Shown: positions 36,386 to 46,371 of the stretch, piece after piece
How the letters are laid out: the number at the start of each line of letters is the position of its first letter
How positions within the stretch are numbered: position 1 is the first letter of the stretch
Source of the DNA: Phialophora verrucosa
Lineage: Eukaryota; Ascomycota; Eurotiomycetes; Chaetothyriales; Herpotrichiellaceae
Length of the DNA: 64,000 bases
NCBI GenBank assembly: GCA_002099365.1
Contig: MSED01000004.1
Span: 1,116,001-1,180,000, forward strand
Direction: 5' to 3'
Made by a program: the position numbers and the translations under genes
The notes under the pieces: model-generated
Seen by the model: the letters and a program-made list of their open reading frames with translations, nothing else
Databases searched by the model: none
Told to the model about the DNA's origin: nothing

Positions 36386-36511
36386 CTGGGGCCAAATTTG
36401 AATATTTCCATTAGTCCGTATAACCGCATTATTCCGTATAAACGCTCTGATTAGTCGGATTCGCTAGCGCCCTCGGTACAGTTGCCGTACATGACTTGTT
36501 AGTCCGTATAA
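36354..36511 (+). repeat. Left subterminal array of TTAGTCCGTATAA / TTATTCCGTATAA motifs
   Basis: Copies or near-copies at 36354 (A type, GTGT ending), 36376 (B type), 36411 (A), 36429 (B), 36451 (degenerate A) and 36499 (A). A and B types share the core CCGTATAA. Repeated subterminal motifs are typical transposase-binding sites; that role is inferred. Confidence 0.75.
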
Positions 36512-37599
36512 TTATCTTTGTAGGCGCGGAGGTAGATAGGGTGCATGTAATGCAATGACCCTTTTGAACAGCGCCAGAGACTGTAAAGTAGGTTAGAACA
36601 GAGTAAATTATATTGTAAATATATATAACTAGTACCACACTTTATCTTCTAGCGGCGCCCGGCGCTTCAGACCTCTCTAACTGCGACGTAGACTAATGGC
36701 TAAGTATACAGGACCCCCTATATCTATTATTTCCTACTATATTACTATCTCTTAACTGTTTAAACTCGAAGATAGCTTATTCGATAGCGAGAGGCCTAAA
36801 GAAGACGCCTAAATATAATTAAAAGCTATAAAGTTATTATATAGTGAAGAAATTATAATATACCCTTACTAAGATAGGTTAGTTAATAAAGCTTAACCCT
36901 TATTTAACTATTAGCTCTAGTTATTATCCTCCCGCGACAGTTCCTATATTAATCCTATACTAATCTAAGAGAGGGATAGTAGTATATCTTTATTAGTATC
37001 TTCAGTACTTATATTTAATATTTATAGTAGTTTAAGATTAAGTAGTTATAGTATTAGATCTTAATATTATTTAATATTAACTAATATATTAAATAAAGCT
37101 ATATTATTTAGTAAGGCTAAGGTAATCTCGGACTCTATATTTAAGATAGTCCCCTAAGGTGCCTCCGATAATAAATTAACTACCCCCGACGGGATAATAT
37201 TACTTAACGGCGGTAGTAATCTTAAGGCTATAATAAAAGGGTAAGCCTATCGAGGTATAACTATAACTACCCTTTTAATCTTAGTATTATTCTCTCGTTA
37301 CTAGAGTGTTAGGGCTAGGATTTACTTATATATTATTTCGAATAATAAGGGCTAGCGGGTCTTTATTTAATTTACTATTTTAGACTATTTTAACTAAATC
37401 TTAATCGGGTCCTATAATAAGAACTTAATATTAAGTTCCTTATATATTATATATCTATTAAGGCGCTACTAGTTATAGAACTAGTCGATTCTAAGTGCCT
37501 TAGTCTTAATCTTTATAGCTAAATAGTTATAGCTATATAAAAGGCCCTAGATAGCTATAAAGATATCTTTATAGGGTAGTAGTACTAATTTATTATATC

Positions 37600-39250
37600 T
37601 ATAGAAAGAAAGAATATACTCCTTAACCTTCTTTATAGCCTATAATAAGATATATTTATAAAGGCTATTAAAGACGGGGTCTCTCCGTAAAGACTAGTCT
37701 ATATATATTCTATCCGCCGAGAGCTTATATTCGAGCTCTAAATAAGACTATAAGATAAAGGCTTAAATACGGCGAATAACCTCTCTTATATAAATTTAGT
37801 GAGTCTTCGGGAGGTCGGATTTTATCGCCTTATATATCGCCTCCGCCTTTAATGTAGTAATATTACTAAAATAATAGTAGTACTAGGTTTAGGCCGTTAT
37901 ATAGTGCTCTTTCTTACTTATCTATTCTTTAGTAAGATAATTAAGAAGCTCGGGGTTATTCTATCTCTATTTCGAATAAAGTTTAGCCTATATAGCCTTA
38001 TAATCGTTGATTATATTAGCGAATAGCACTTTATACTAATCTTTAATAAACTTATACTATTAGCTTTTAACTACGGTTACTACCCGCGACCGAAGAACGT
38101 TATAACCCTCTTATTTATATAATTAAGACTTAAAAAGCTTTTTAGTATACGCCTTAACGTTCTTATTAATATACTAGATATAAATAAGCTATAGGACTTT
38201 AGGGAAGACGAGCTTAAGGGCTATAATAAGGGTATTATATTTATTAATAGTAATTACTATTAGCGCGCTTAACTTATACTATATATAAATTTACCGTAAC
38301 TACTCTAATACGAATATAAAGGTATTTATTATCTTAGAGCTTAAGAAGGCCTATCCGATAATAAATACTATATTAAGAGCAGTTATATCGATAATCTAAA
38401 AGAGATATAGGCTATATTTATTCGTCTTATAGGTAGTATTTATAGTAAGGGCGAAAGGCTACCGTTTTAGTACCTTTAGCGTATTAATATAGAAAAGTAC
38501 TAAATACACTAAGCGATTATATTTATCTACTATATAATACCGCGCGAACTTACCTAATAATAACTTAAATAAAGCCTAAATTATAGGCCTTCCGCTATTA
38601 AGTATCGCTATATACCTTTAGCGCTAATTTTATATATCTTAAAGAGTAATACTTATATTAGGAAAGAGTCTTTATAAGGATAACTATATCTTCTTAGGCT
38701 TAATGTTAGAGTCTTAATCCGCGTTAATATATTATAAAATTCGGGGGTCTACCTTACGTGTATTACGCCTATACTATATAAGTAGTTTAATACTAAAAGG
38801 ATATACTATTAGGCTGTATATATATATTCCTTTAATAGTATAATAATACTAGTACTTATATACTTCTTCTTACTTTAAATAAACCCGGAATTTATAGGGC
38901 TCTTGAGCGATAATAGTAAATAATTTATAAACTTATTATTAGTTAAAGACCTTAATATAGTGTATAGGACTGTCTTGTATATAATTAATATACTATATAT
39001 AGTACCCTTTTTTATTATACCGCCGATTCACTAATTTTATCCTAAATCTTTCCTTCTCTATAAATTCTCTAAGGGCTTTAGTAGCTTTATCTTTAGTGAT
39101 ATAGCGGATATATAAGCCCTTCTTATTATAATCTAATAAAGGTAGAATAGTTAGTATATTTAAGTTTATATTAGGTAATATCGGGTCGGCGTTTATTCTA
39201 TCTATATCTAAATCTAAATAATTAACTAAATTAATTAGGTTCCTTAACAC
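37600..39250 (-). pseudogene. Relic of a MULE transposase, destroyed by RIP
   Basis: Read on the minus strand. Near 39250-38993 an 85-codon frame survives containing ATKALREFIEKERFRIKLVN, which resembles the FAR1-like DNA-binding N-terminus of Mutator transposases. Near 37910-37795 a frame interrupted by TAA/TAG stops reads NITTLKAEAIYKAIKSDL, matching the GN-TT-(K/R)-x-E...LK block found at the C-terminus of fungal MULE transposases. Between them stops of TAA/TAG type are frequent in every frame, as expected when C-to-T changes hit Gln and Trp codons. Order and orientation are consistent with one minus-strand gene. Exact ends and introns cannot be defined. Confidence 0.6.
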
Positions 39251-39678
39251 TCCTAGGGTAATATTAAGAAGGGACGCTTTAGACGAGGTTATAGGGCGAT
39301 CTTAATTCTTAAAGATAATTATAGACTTATTTAAAGTTATTTTATAGTAGTAGTTAGGCGTTATTTAGAGAGATAATATCTATACTATTATAGGGCGCGT
39401 AGAACTCGCGTAACTTAGCTATTTATTGTTTACTATCGGTAATCCGTAGCTACTACTAAAGGCAGCTAATACTAATCTCTTAAAGAATAATATTTTATAG
39501 ATATATATACTAGAACTAAGTACAGAGAGAGAAAATAAGCAGTATATAAGGGTAGAGAGTAATATACTGCTACTAATTTAACACGCCTTAAGAACTTACC
39601 TATAGCCCTTAGCATCGCGTCCCCAGGTAACTTACCGTAAATAAGAGGGCTACTAACCTCATATAAGTGCGCCGTTCA

Positions 39679-39855
39679 TTATACGGACTAATAAAGCTAT
39701 TTTGGTGGCTGCGGGGGGGTCGAGAGTTATACGGATTAATGGGTGTTGTATAAAATGTTCGTTTATTTACACGGACTAATGGGGATTTATACGGAATAAC
39801 GATAATCCGGGGTTTTGGCCCTATACGGAATAACGGCATGTATGACACGGACTAA
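39679..39855 (-). repeat. Right subterminal array of the same motifs, inverted
   Basis: On the plus strand read as TTATACGGACTAA (39679), TTATACGGATTAA (39727), TTACACGGACTAA (39767), TTATACGGAATAA (39787), TATACGGAATAA (39822) and ACACGGACTAA (39845). These mirror the left array but with different spacing. Confidence 0.75.
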
Positions 39856-39863
39856 TACTAGCC
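39824..39863 (-). repeat. Right terminal inverted repeat (40 bp perfect)
   Basis: Exact reverse complement of the left terminal repeat. It contains CpA and TpG dinucleotides that have not been mutated, unlike the element core. Confidence 0.9.
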
Positions 39864-39872
39864 GCTTATCGG
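39864..39872. repeat. Target-site duplication, right copy (9 bp)
   Basis: GCTTATCGG, identical to 36337-36345. That the copies remain identical indicates no large rearrangement since insertion. Confidence 0.85.
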
Positions 39873-40478
39873 TAAGGAAACTGCTCGGGCCTGGACAGGT
39901 CAAACAGGAGCCAAGCAAAAGCTAAGCAGGAGCCAAGTGGGCGTAACGTCGACTAACTGAACTTTCTTTGCGAACTTCTGCGAAGATCAACCACGCGGTC
40001 GCATCTCGACCTGGCAGTTTTCTGTACAATGGTGGCAACTCAGCTACAGATCCAGCCTCCAGTTGCAGACAGACGTGACAGAGTATTCAAGCTCTGCATC
40101 TGCTCTAACAGTCTGAAGATCACTTCCTTTCTAAAAAGGCTTTGCCTTCGCATTCGAACTGGCTGGCTGAGGTCATGCACATACCTCGTTCGGTCTGTTG
40201 AAGACACAGATTCGACCCTGGTCATTTCGCCCGAATTCAGACGCTCTGCGCTGAAGGTATGCAGACATGGGAGTAGGCGAGGTCTTTGCGACGTGGTTGT
40301 TCCTCTTTGATACGGCGACACCTCTCAGCTGTACCCTCGAAGCGACGGGCGGCCTCGAGAAAAATTATATAGCATGCAATGGCCGCTACTCGGCCTAGTA
40401 GGCTCACTTCCCTTCATTCCGGACACAAGTTCGTATACTTGCTGAAGGCTCAGACCCATCCTTCTAGTGGTTGACACC
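39873..40478. other. Intergenic, right flank of the transposon
   Basis: About 600 bp including the promoter of the secreted-protein gene. Direct repeats of AGGAGCCAAGCA / AGCTAAGCAGGAGCCAAGTG lie near 39905-39940. Overlapping open frames on both strands (40029-40321) are probably chance. Confidence 0.45.
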
Positions 40479-41379
40479 ATGAAACTTATCTCCTTTCTAG
40501 TCTTTCTTGCAATAGCTTCTGTTGCTGAGGCAGGAGCTTGCAATAGCGGAATAAACGCGATTGCAGTGCCTTTACTGAAGGGGTATCCCCCGGCACAGTC
40601 TTTCTGTAGCGCAAAATACCCCCTGCCACCCTCGACGGTGACAGCCAAGATCAAGCGTTGGAACGGTCGAACAACGTCTACAACCACGATCAAACCAACG
40701 ACGACGAAATCGACGACGAAATCGACGACCACGAAACCGCCGTCGACAACTCCAACCACTATCAGAACCACTACTACGACTCAAGATGCTAAGGCTTCGC
40801 AATGGTCTGTCATTCTTTCACAAGCTGGCGCCGCTATTTCCACTTTCTGCTCTTGCATCGAGACACCCATCACCAAGACGGTAAGTGAATATTGCAAACA
40901 AAATCATAAAATCCCGTCTTGAGATGCTGGCTGGCTAAATGGCTTCAGGTGACTCCGACCACCACCACAACCACCACGACCACAACGACCACCACGACCA
41001 CCACGACAGTGAGTGATCTATGTATTCTTCTCAGTACTGTAGCTAATCTTCGATAGTCAACGGCAGAAAGTGTTCCGGTAGATAGTGCAGTTATTTTTTC
41101 CCATGTCTACAAGCTGATTTGCCATAGACAACGACACCATCGACGACGTCAACAACAACCACCAGCACCATGACAACTACAACCTGCGTGCCGTCGGGTG
41201 GCGTCTGCACGAGCAACGATCAGTGCTGCGTTGATCCCGTTTACCAGTTTTGCGTTGCAACGAGTGTAGGGGCCGTAGCAACGTGCGAGCCTCCCGCCCC
41301 AACCTCGGACCTGAAACGGCGAGTCCTTCCTACCAATGCTGTCCGAAGAGGAATCGGATACAATGGAGCCATGAATTAG
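40479..41379 (+). CDS. Secreted Thr-rich protein with a knottin-like six-cysteine C-terminus
   Basis: Three exons (40479-40880, 40949-41008, 41128-41379), 237 aa, all joined in phase 0. A signal peptide (MKLISFLVFLAIASVAEA) is followed by an N-terminal region with Cys residues in ACN, SFCS and FCSC, then long Thr-rich, probably O-glycosylated linkers made of ACC/ACG repeats. Exon 2 is almost only Thr codons. The C-terminal segment has Cys174, 181, 187, 188, 196 and 207 in the order C-x6-C-x5-CC-x7-C-x10-C, the spacing class of inhibitor-cystine-knot folds, followed by a polar tail with a dibasic KRR site. No known family is recognised. It lies about 600 bp from the RIP-affected transposon, a typical setting for effector-like genes. 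Function, and whether the knot forms, are unknown. Confidence 0.7.
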
Positions 41380-41394
41380 GGAGGAGCCGTCTGG

Positions 41395-42255
41395 TTGATG
41401 GGCTTGGCGAGTGGTCATGTGTAGCTAGACGCGACACTGCGGATTCTGTCACTAAGCGGGCATCGACAATTCGAGTACTGCAGGAGGGGAAATAGCAGCC
41501 AGAAACCTCCCCCTTCGAATGGCACATTGGCTGTACATGGACGTTTGAGGAGGAGGGTCGGCAATGTAGCTGCGCCTCTTAGTTGACCGTCAGAGGTCGT
41601 CCGTAGGAAGGTCACCTTCTGGTGATCAAAGGCGGGAATCTAATTTCAGGTAGGGAAGAAGAGATGCAAGCCGCATTCATTACAAACTTGTGGAACCCTG
41701 TGCGCGAGCTCAAGGGCGCCTTACCTTTGATGAGAGCTCGCAAAGCTGGAAACATCATCTACATCAGATGGATCTTCGAATTCTATCCCTCTCCTCCTGT
41801 TGCAATGTATTCTGATCCAAATGCCACTGTGGATAACTTGCAGTCAGTGTTAGGTGTCGAGCCTGTGCCATTCAATATTCGCAATATCAACGTAACCTCG
41901 AGGTTGTACAGAACCAATGTTCTTATCAACTCCATGGCGCATGCGAGCGGTTCCTCAGAGGCATATCCGACTGCAGGAGCGGCTGTACTCGAAACTATGG
42001 GCGAAGTGGGAAATATCGCTCAAGACTCGGAACCGAACATTGTTGCGATTGTGGATGACACGGGCTTGCGTGAATACCATGAGAAACAGTCGAGGTCGTG
42101 TTCGGAGAGATGCTGTGAAGATGTCCTCGTTGAAGATGCAGGAGCTGGTCAAGGACTTCTAAACAACAAGGAAGATTGCTTCCGGCGCGGACTTTGAGGG
42201 CGAAACGGGCGACAGTGTTGTCGTTGTTGCAAACATGGTCCAAAATATGTAGAGA
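41395..42255 (+). pseudogene. Decayed short-chain dehydrogenase/reductase gene
   Basis: The largest open piece (41656-42197) matches an SDR of the fungal oxidoreductase type: MQAAFITNLWNPVRELKGAL, ALPLMRARKAGNIIYI, then PFNIRNINVTSRLYRTNVL and LETMGEVGNIA. The catalytic YxxxK site has become YSDPN, losing the Lys. After about 42070 the homologous sequence moves into another frame (RDAVKMSSLKMQELVKDF) and then another (KIASGADFEGETGD), showing at least two frameshifts. Upstream, 41395-41495 in yet another frame keeps a trace of the Rossmann loop (GLGEW...) and a following Arg-Arg pair. A TTTCAG acceptor-like site precedes the largest piece. This is a dead gene, next to the transposon and just after the secreted-protein gene. 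Confidence 0.7.
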
Positions 42256-42700
42256 AGATGAACCCTCCCTGGCCCTCCCACTTTCTGGTGAATAGAAATT
42301 GATCTCAGAACGTAATTTTTTTCCGTCTTATGTTCTGCTCGCATAAGAACCAGTGCCTCATTGATTCATGCCATTGCGCAGATAAGGGAGGAGTATTTCA
42401 TGGGATTGCCACTGCAAAGTGTGGTTGAACGAAAGTTCGGTAAAAGTGAGAAACGTGTCTTGCATCTCCAACACTAACCGCCTTTCACAAAGGAATCGAT
42501 TCGACCGAGTGCGGAAGGACGCAGTCTCCACATTTCGTGATATACGATCACCTTGCACTCACTGCACTCGGAGCGACAGGCTTCTCAGCACTGCATCTAC
42601 CGATGCATCTAGTGCACGGGTAGCCTGAGAGTCTCTCTAGAGAGTCACCGAGCCACGGAGCCACCGACCTACCCTCTGACATCCGATCACAACGGTCAAG
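42256..42700. other. Sec6 upstream region
   Basis: About 445 bp. It contains a perfect 12 bp palindrome CTCTCTAGAGAG at 42633-42644, about 60 bp before the Sec6 start. No gene. Confidence 0.45.
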
Positions 42701-45010
42701 ATGACTACCAGGATCAGCGCGAACGGCACGGTGGGCATGCCGCGCATCCAAGACGTTCTTCGCACACCAGAGGATCTTGAGAAGATTGCAAGCTTAAAGT
42801 CAGAAATCAATCGTAAAAAGGCCGACGTGGACGCCAGATTAAGAGAAGGGTTACAAGATCATTTGGACACTACACATAATGGCATGTCGACACTGTCCGA
42901 GGGCCAGAAGCTGGTCGGACAGATCAAAGAAGAGATGAAGACCATCTACGACCTCTGCGAGCAAGCTCAGGCAATCCGCAAGAACTTCCCTCAGCTGGAT
43001 TACCTTGCTAAAGTCCATCGCAATTTCGAGGCGACCCGAGCAATGCAGGCTGGCCTGCAGACGTTTGCCGACGACTGTTACCAGGTTCAGAGGCTGCTGG
43101 AGGAAGACGAGACCGACCTGTATCACCAGCCACATCTCCTCGATGCTTATATGCGTTTGACTCGTCTGCGTGACTTCCGAGACGAAGCCTTGGACCAGAT
43201 CCGCAGAGCCAGAGATACGAGCTTAGAAGGGGATCTGCTCAACCTCTTCGAACAGCTTGACAGTGTGGTTGATTCGTTTGATGATCATCTCGGCTTCATT
43301 TGCATGAATCTTATTGATATCGTTCAACGATCTGATGACACCAGCATTGTCGTCCGCCTGGCTATCGTGCTTGCCTCCGAAGAGAAGAACGACGACCGGG
43401 TCAGGGCTTTGCAGGACGCCCAAAAGGACCACCAAGACCTAGTCAGCAAATTCACATCTTTCAATATCGGCCCCAAGCACATTCGAGGCTACAAAGAGAA
43501 ATTCATCCAAGCTATTGAGAACGTGGCAGAAGTCAAATTCACGCAGACCAAGCAGGAGTTTCAACAGGATCCTTCCAAGCTCAAGAACCATACAAAGTGG
43601 TTTGCCGAAGATCTTAACGCGGTCAGGCAAGGAATGCAGAACCTCTTCCCCAGAAAATGGAAGATCTTCAACACATACGTGGACATCTACCACAAACAGA
43701 TGCATGACTTCCTCATCTCTTTTGTCGATGCTGAAGATCTTCGGCCGCCGCAGATGCTGGCTATCGTTCATTTCGTTGAGGACTACTACAAGAGGATGAA
43801 GAAATTAGGCGTACCAGAATCTCAGCTCAAGCCACATGTTCTCGACTCGCGAGAAGGCGAGCTCATTCGCGATTACAGGAATGTCATCACGAAAGCCCTT
43901 AATTCTTGGATCGACAGGATGTATGTGGCCGACAGAAAGAACTTCATGTCGAGAGCAATGGACGCTACCGAACAAGACTCAGACGGACATTTGAGAACAA
44001 AGACACTGGGCGATATGTGGCGGATGTTGCACGAGCAAGCCGAAGCAGCAGGTGATTCGGAGCGCGAGGACGTCGTCGAAGGCGTCATGAGCGCCATGTT
44101 CAGTGCACTGAAGTCTCGGCAAACGCAGTGGGAGAGACTGATCGATGAAGAAGTGGAGCGGTATAAGAACCCGACGTCAGAACAGCTCGAGACTCTACAG
44201 CAACTTCAAGATTGGCTTCTGGCAATCGCGAACGATCAGATTGCCTGCGTAGACGATGCTGTAGGCGATGCGCTAGACGATCCCACAGCACAGAAAGGGT
44301 ACTTGACACGGTTCAGAGAGGATTTTGTCAAGCTTCCTACTCCTCCATCGGCAAAATTCATGTCTACCAATGGCACGACGGAATTGGATGCTCTCCGAGA
44401 TGGCTACGTCGACTTGGCTACTCACTGCATCAATCGTTTTGTGCAGCTGATTTTCAGAGTCGATTTCCGAACAATCATGACGGAACTATTCGTCCCGGGC
44501 AAGTGGTATGAACAGTCTGCTATGCAAAGGATCACCACAACTTTCGACGACTACATTGGAGACTACAGCTCTGTGCTCCATCCATCCCTAATCGACATTC
44601 TGGTCGAGGAGCTGTCTGATGCTCTGCTAGTGAGCTATCTTACCTCGATCCGGACCAATCGTGGTGTGAAATTTAGACGGGGCGAACCGTTTGCCGCCAA
44701 GTTCAGAGACGATGTACTTGCCGCATTCGCCTTCTTCGAGAAACACCCGGACAGCTTCAATGAGACCATCAAACCCAAGTGGAAAGCGGTGAACTATACT
44801 GTGCAGTTGCTCGAAAGCGACAAGAACGAAGTCGTGCAAAGGTACGAACAATTCAAAAGGGAGTTCTGGGACCTGCAATTGAGCTGGGTAGAGGCCGTGT
44901 TGAAGACTCGTGACGACTGGGATCGTGGCATGATCACCGCTGTCAAACGAGCAGCAGCAAGCACATACGCCGAACGGGGATTGGACACTGTCATGGGCAA
45001 AGTCAAGTGA
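42701..45010 (+). CDS. SEC6: Exocyst complex subunit Sec6
   Basis: Single exon, 769 aa, close to the length of other Sec6 proteins. The protein is helical throughout. An N-terminal coiled coil (residues about 20-110, with EKIASLKSEINRKKADVDAR and KEEMKTIYDLCEQAQAIRKNFPQL) precedes a long CorEx-type helical rod. Conserved family blocks include FPRKWKIFNTYVDIYHKQMHDFL, ELFVPGKWYE, and a C-terminal domain with FRDDVLAAFAFFEKH and FWDLQLSWVEAVLKTRDDWDR. Sec6 is a core exocyst subunit that tethers secretory vesicles to the plasma membrane at growing hyphal tips and binds Sec9 and Sec8. The first ATG is used; no intron is needed. Confidence 0.95.
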   Translation: MTTRISANGTVGMPRIQDVLRTPEDLEKIASLKSEINRKKADVDARLREGLQDHLDTTHNGMSTLSEGQKLVGQIKEEMKTIYDLCEQAQAIRKNFPQLDYLAKVHRNFEATRAMQAGLQTFADDCYQVQRLLEEDETDLYHQPHLLDAYMRLTRLRDFRDEALDQIRRARDTSLEGDLLNLFEQLDSVVDSFDDHLGFICMNLIDIVQRSDDTSIVVRLAIVLASEEKNDDRVRALQDAQKDHQDLVSKFTSFNIGPKHIRGYKEKFIQAIENVAEVKFTQTKQEFQQDPSKLKNHTKWFAEDLNAVRQGMQNLFPRKWKIFNTYVDIYHKQMHDFLISFVDAEDLRPPQMLAIVHFVEDYYKRMKKLGVPESQLKPHVLDSREGELIRDYRNVITKALNSWIDRMYVADRKNFMSRAMDATEQDSDGHLRTKTLGDMWRMLHEQAEAAGDSEREDVVEGVMSAMFSALKSRQTQWERLIDEEVERYKNPTSEQLETLQQLQDWLLAIANDQIACVDDAVGDALDDPTAQKGYLTRFREDFVKLPTPPSAKFMSTNGTTELDALRDGYVDLATHCINRFVQLIFRVDFRTIMTELFVPGKWYEQSAMQRITTTFDDYIGDYSSVLHPSLIDILVEELSDALLVSYLTSIRTNRGVKFRRGEPFAAKFRDDVLAAFAFFEKHPDSFNETIKPKWKAVNYTVQLLESDKNEVVQRYEQFKREFWDLQLSWVEAVLKTRDDWDRGMITAVKRAAASTYAERGLDTVMGKVK

Positions 45011-46371
45011 ACCAGACATGTTGACGACCTATTCTGTTGACTAGTCTGTCCATCAGACTTGACACTTCTCGCCTTCCAGAATAATGGCCATTACTAAATG
45101 CAGGATGGTTGACCATATCTTGGCTTGAGAGACAAGCTTGCCACCAGTTTTCGTGGCATCCAAAGCCAACCCCCACGCTACAACCGGCCACCCTGAGTTG
45201 CTTGTCCGCCTCCTTTACCAAGGCCTAGTTTCGTGAGGCAGGCTCGAAAGCTCCCTGAAATGTCTACAAGCGGAGGTCTATCGAGAATGGCGCAGTCGAA
45301 TCTGTCTGAGGGCAGCAAAGATGCTGGGCTCGAGTGGTCGACGAAGCGGAGCTCGTGCCCGAAGAACTGCGATGGCCCTGATGTTTGGAGGGAGAGGGTT
45401 GGATTTTATATGAAAGGCCGACCATGTGTATCAAAGGACCGAGTCCAACTGGTTCGAAGCCGACATTCGCCCGGCTGGGTGGCTCATGCTTCTTCGTACC
45501 TATTCTCGGCCTCCCAAGCATTAACAGCGCGACCCAAGCGGCCGGCTCAGTCGCGCAGCAATCTTCGCAGGCTCGGCGGAACACTTGGCGTAGCTCTCCG
45601 CTCCGGTCCTACTATCAACATGATGTATTCTCTCCGGACTCTGTGCTATGACGGCTCGACCTCATCTTCTCCGCACAGAGGTGCCGGCCCGCATACAGTT
45701 CGTTCTATAAACGTTTCTCAGCCTTGAGCGTCACGATGAATTCAAGATACAGTTCGCTAATGTGCAGTGGGGGGTTGCGATTAACACGACCTCCTCGCAC
45801 TGTTAAATAGCGACGAGCTCGCCGAATTTCTATGCCTGACCTGGACTTAATACCCACGTCCAGGCTTTCCAACACTCGTGAGATGGAAAGCTCTGGTCTT
45901 CTCCGGACATAGCGGCAGCCACGGTGTTTTTCGCTCAACGACGAGGTGTTGGACAATGACCTGGACCACGATTCGTGCAGCGAGGCCCAGTTTGCGGGGT
46001 GGGCACGAGCGAGAAAGAACGCGAGCGGAGCATCGTGCAGCTGAAGGCGGATGAACAGGCCCAGGACGCTGTGCTTGAGACTGATCTGTCTTGCGTACCC
46101 TTGGGAAGGCGCGGAGGAGGCTGAGATCACTCGATGCGCAATGAAAATGAGCATGCATGAGAAGGCTGCTTCTGCATTTCATCCGACTTCGTGGAGCCAT
46201 TTATATATCAATCGCTTAATGCGATGCAAAAGACGAGCAAATGCACAAAAGCAAGGTGCTGCCGTATAGGATCGAACAAGATAACAACAAATTTCGTTCT
46301 CTCTCTTTTGAGATCTTGGGAACCATTACTCGTCCGCGATTAGCTGAGGATGAGAACATTCACTGCGCCAC
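45011..46371. other. Intergenic between convergent genes
   Basis: About 1.36 kb between Sec6 and the RING protein. Open frames such as 45233-45727 lack ATG starts and motifs. Nothing supported. Confidence 0.5.

Larger units (their letters stand above)
36346..39863. mobile_element. RIP-degraded Mutator-like (MULE) DNA transposon, 3,518 bp
   Basis: Bounded by 40 bp perfect terminal inverted repeats and a 9 bp target duplication. Roughly 36710-39565 is extremely TA-rich, with CpA and TpG almost absent by eye, the product of RIP. About 360 bp at the left end and 300 bp at the right are normal in composition and carry repeated 13 bp motifs. On the minus strand two traces of a MULE-type transposase survive, a FAR1-like N-terminal block near 39250-38993 and the C-terminal NxTT...LK block near 37910-37795. 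Length, target duplication and transposase traces all agree with a Mutator-like element, comparable in size to Fusarium Hop. It cannot move by its own protein, but intact ends could in principle be acted on in trans. Confidence 0.85.

Noticed and set aside
36346..39863. hAT-type or LTR retrotransposon as identity of the AT-rich insertion
   Set aside because: The target duplication is exactly 9 bp rather than 8 or 5, ends are inverted rather than direct repeats, and the residual protein blocks fit MULE better.
45233..45727. 164-codon open frame between Sec6 and the RING protein
   Set aside because: Starts without ATG, composition looks random, no motif, and competing frames on the other strand are equally long.
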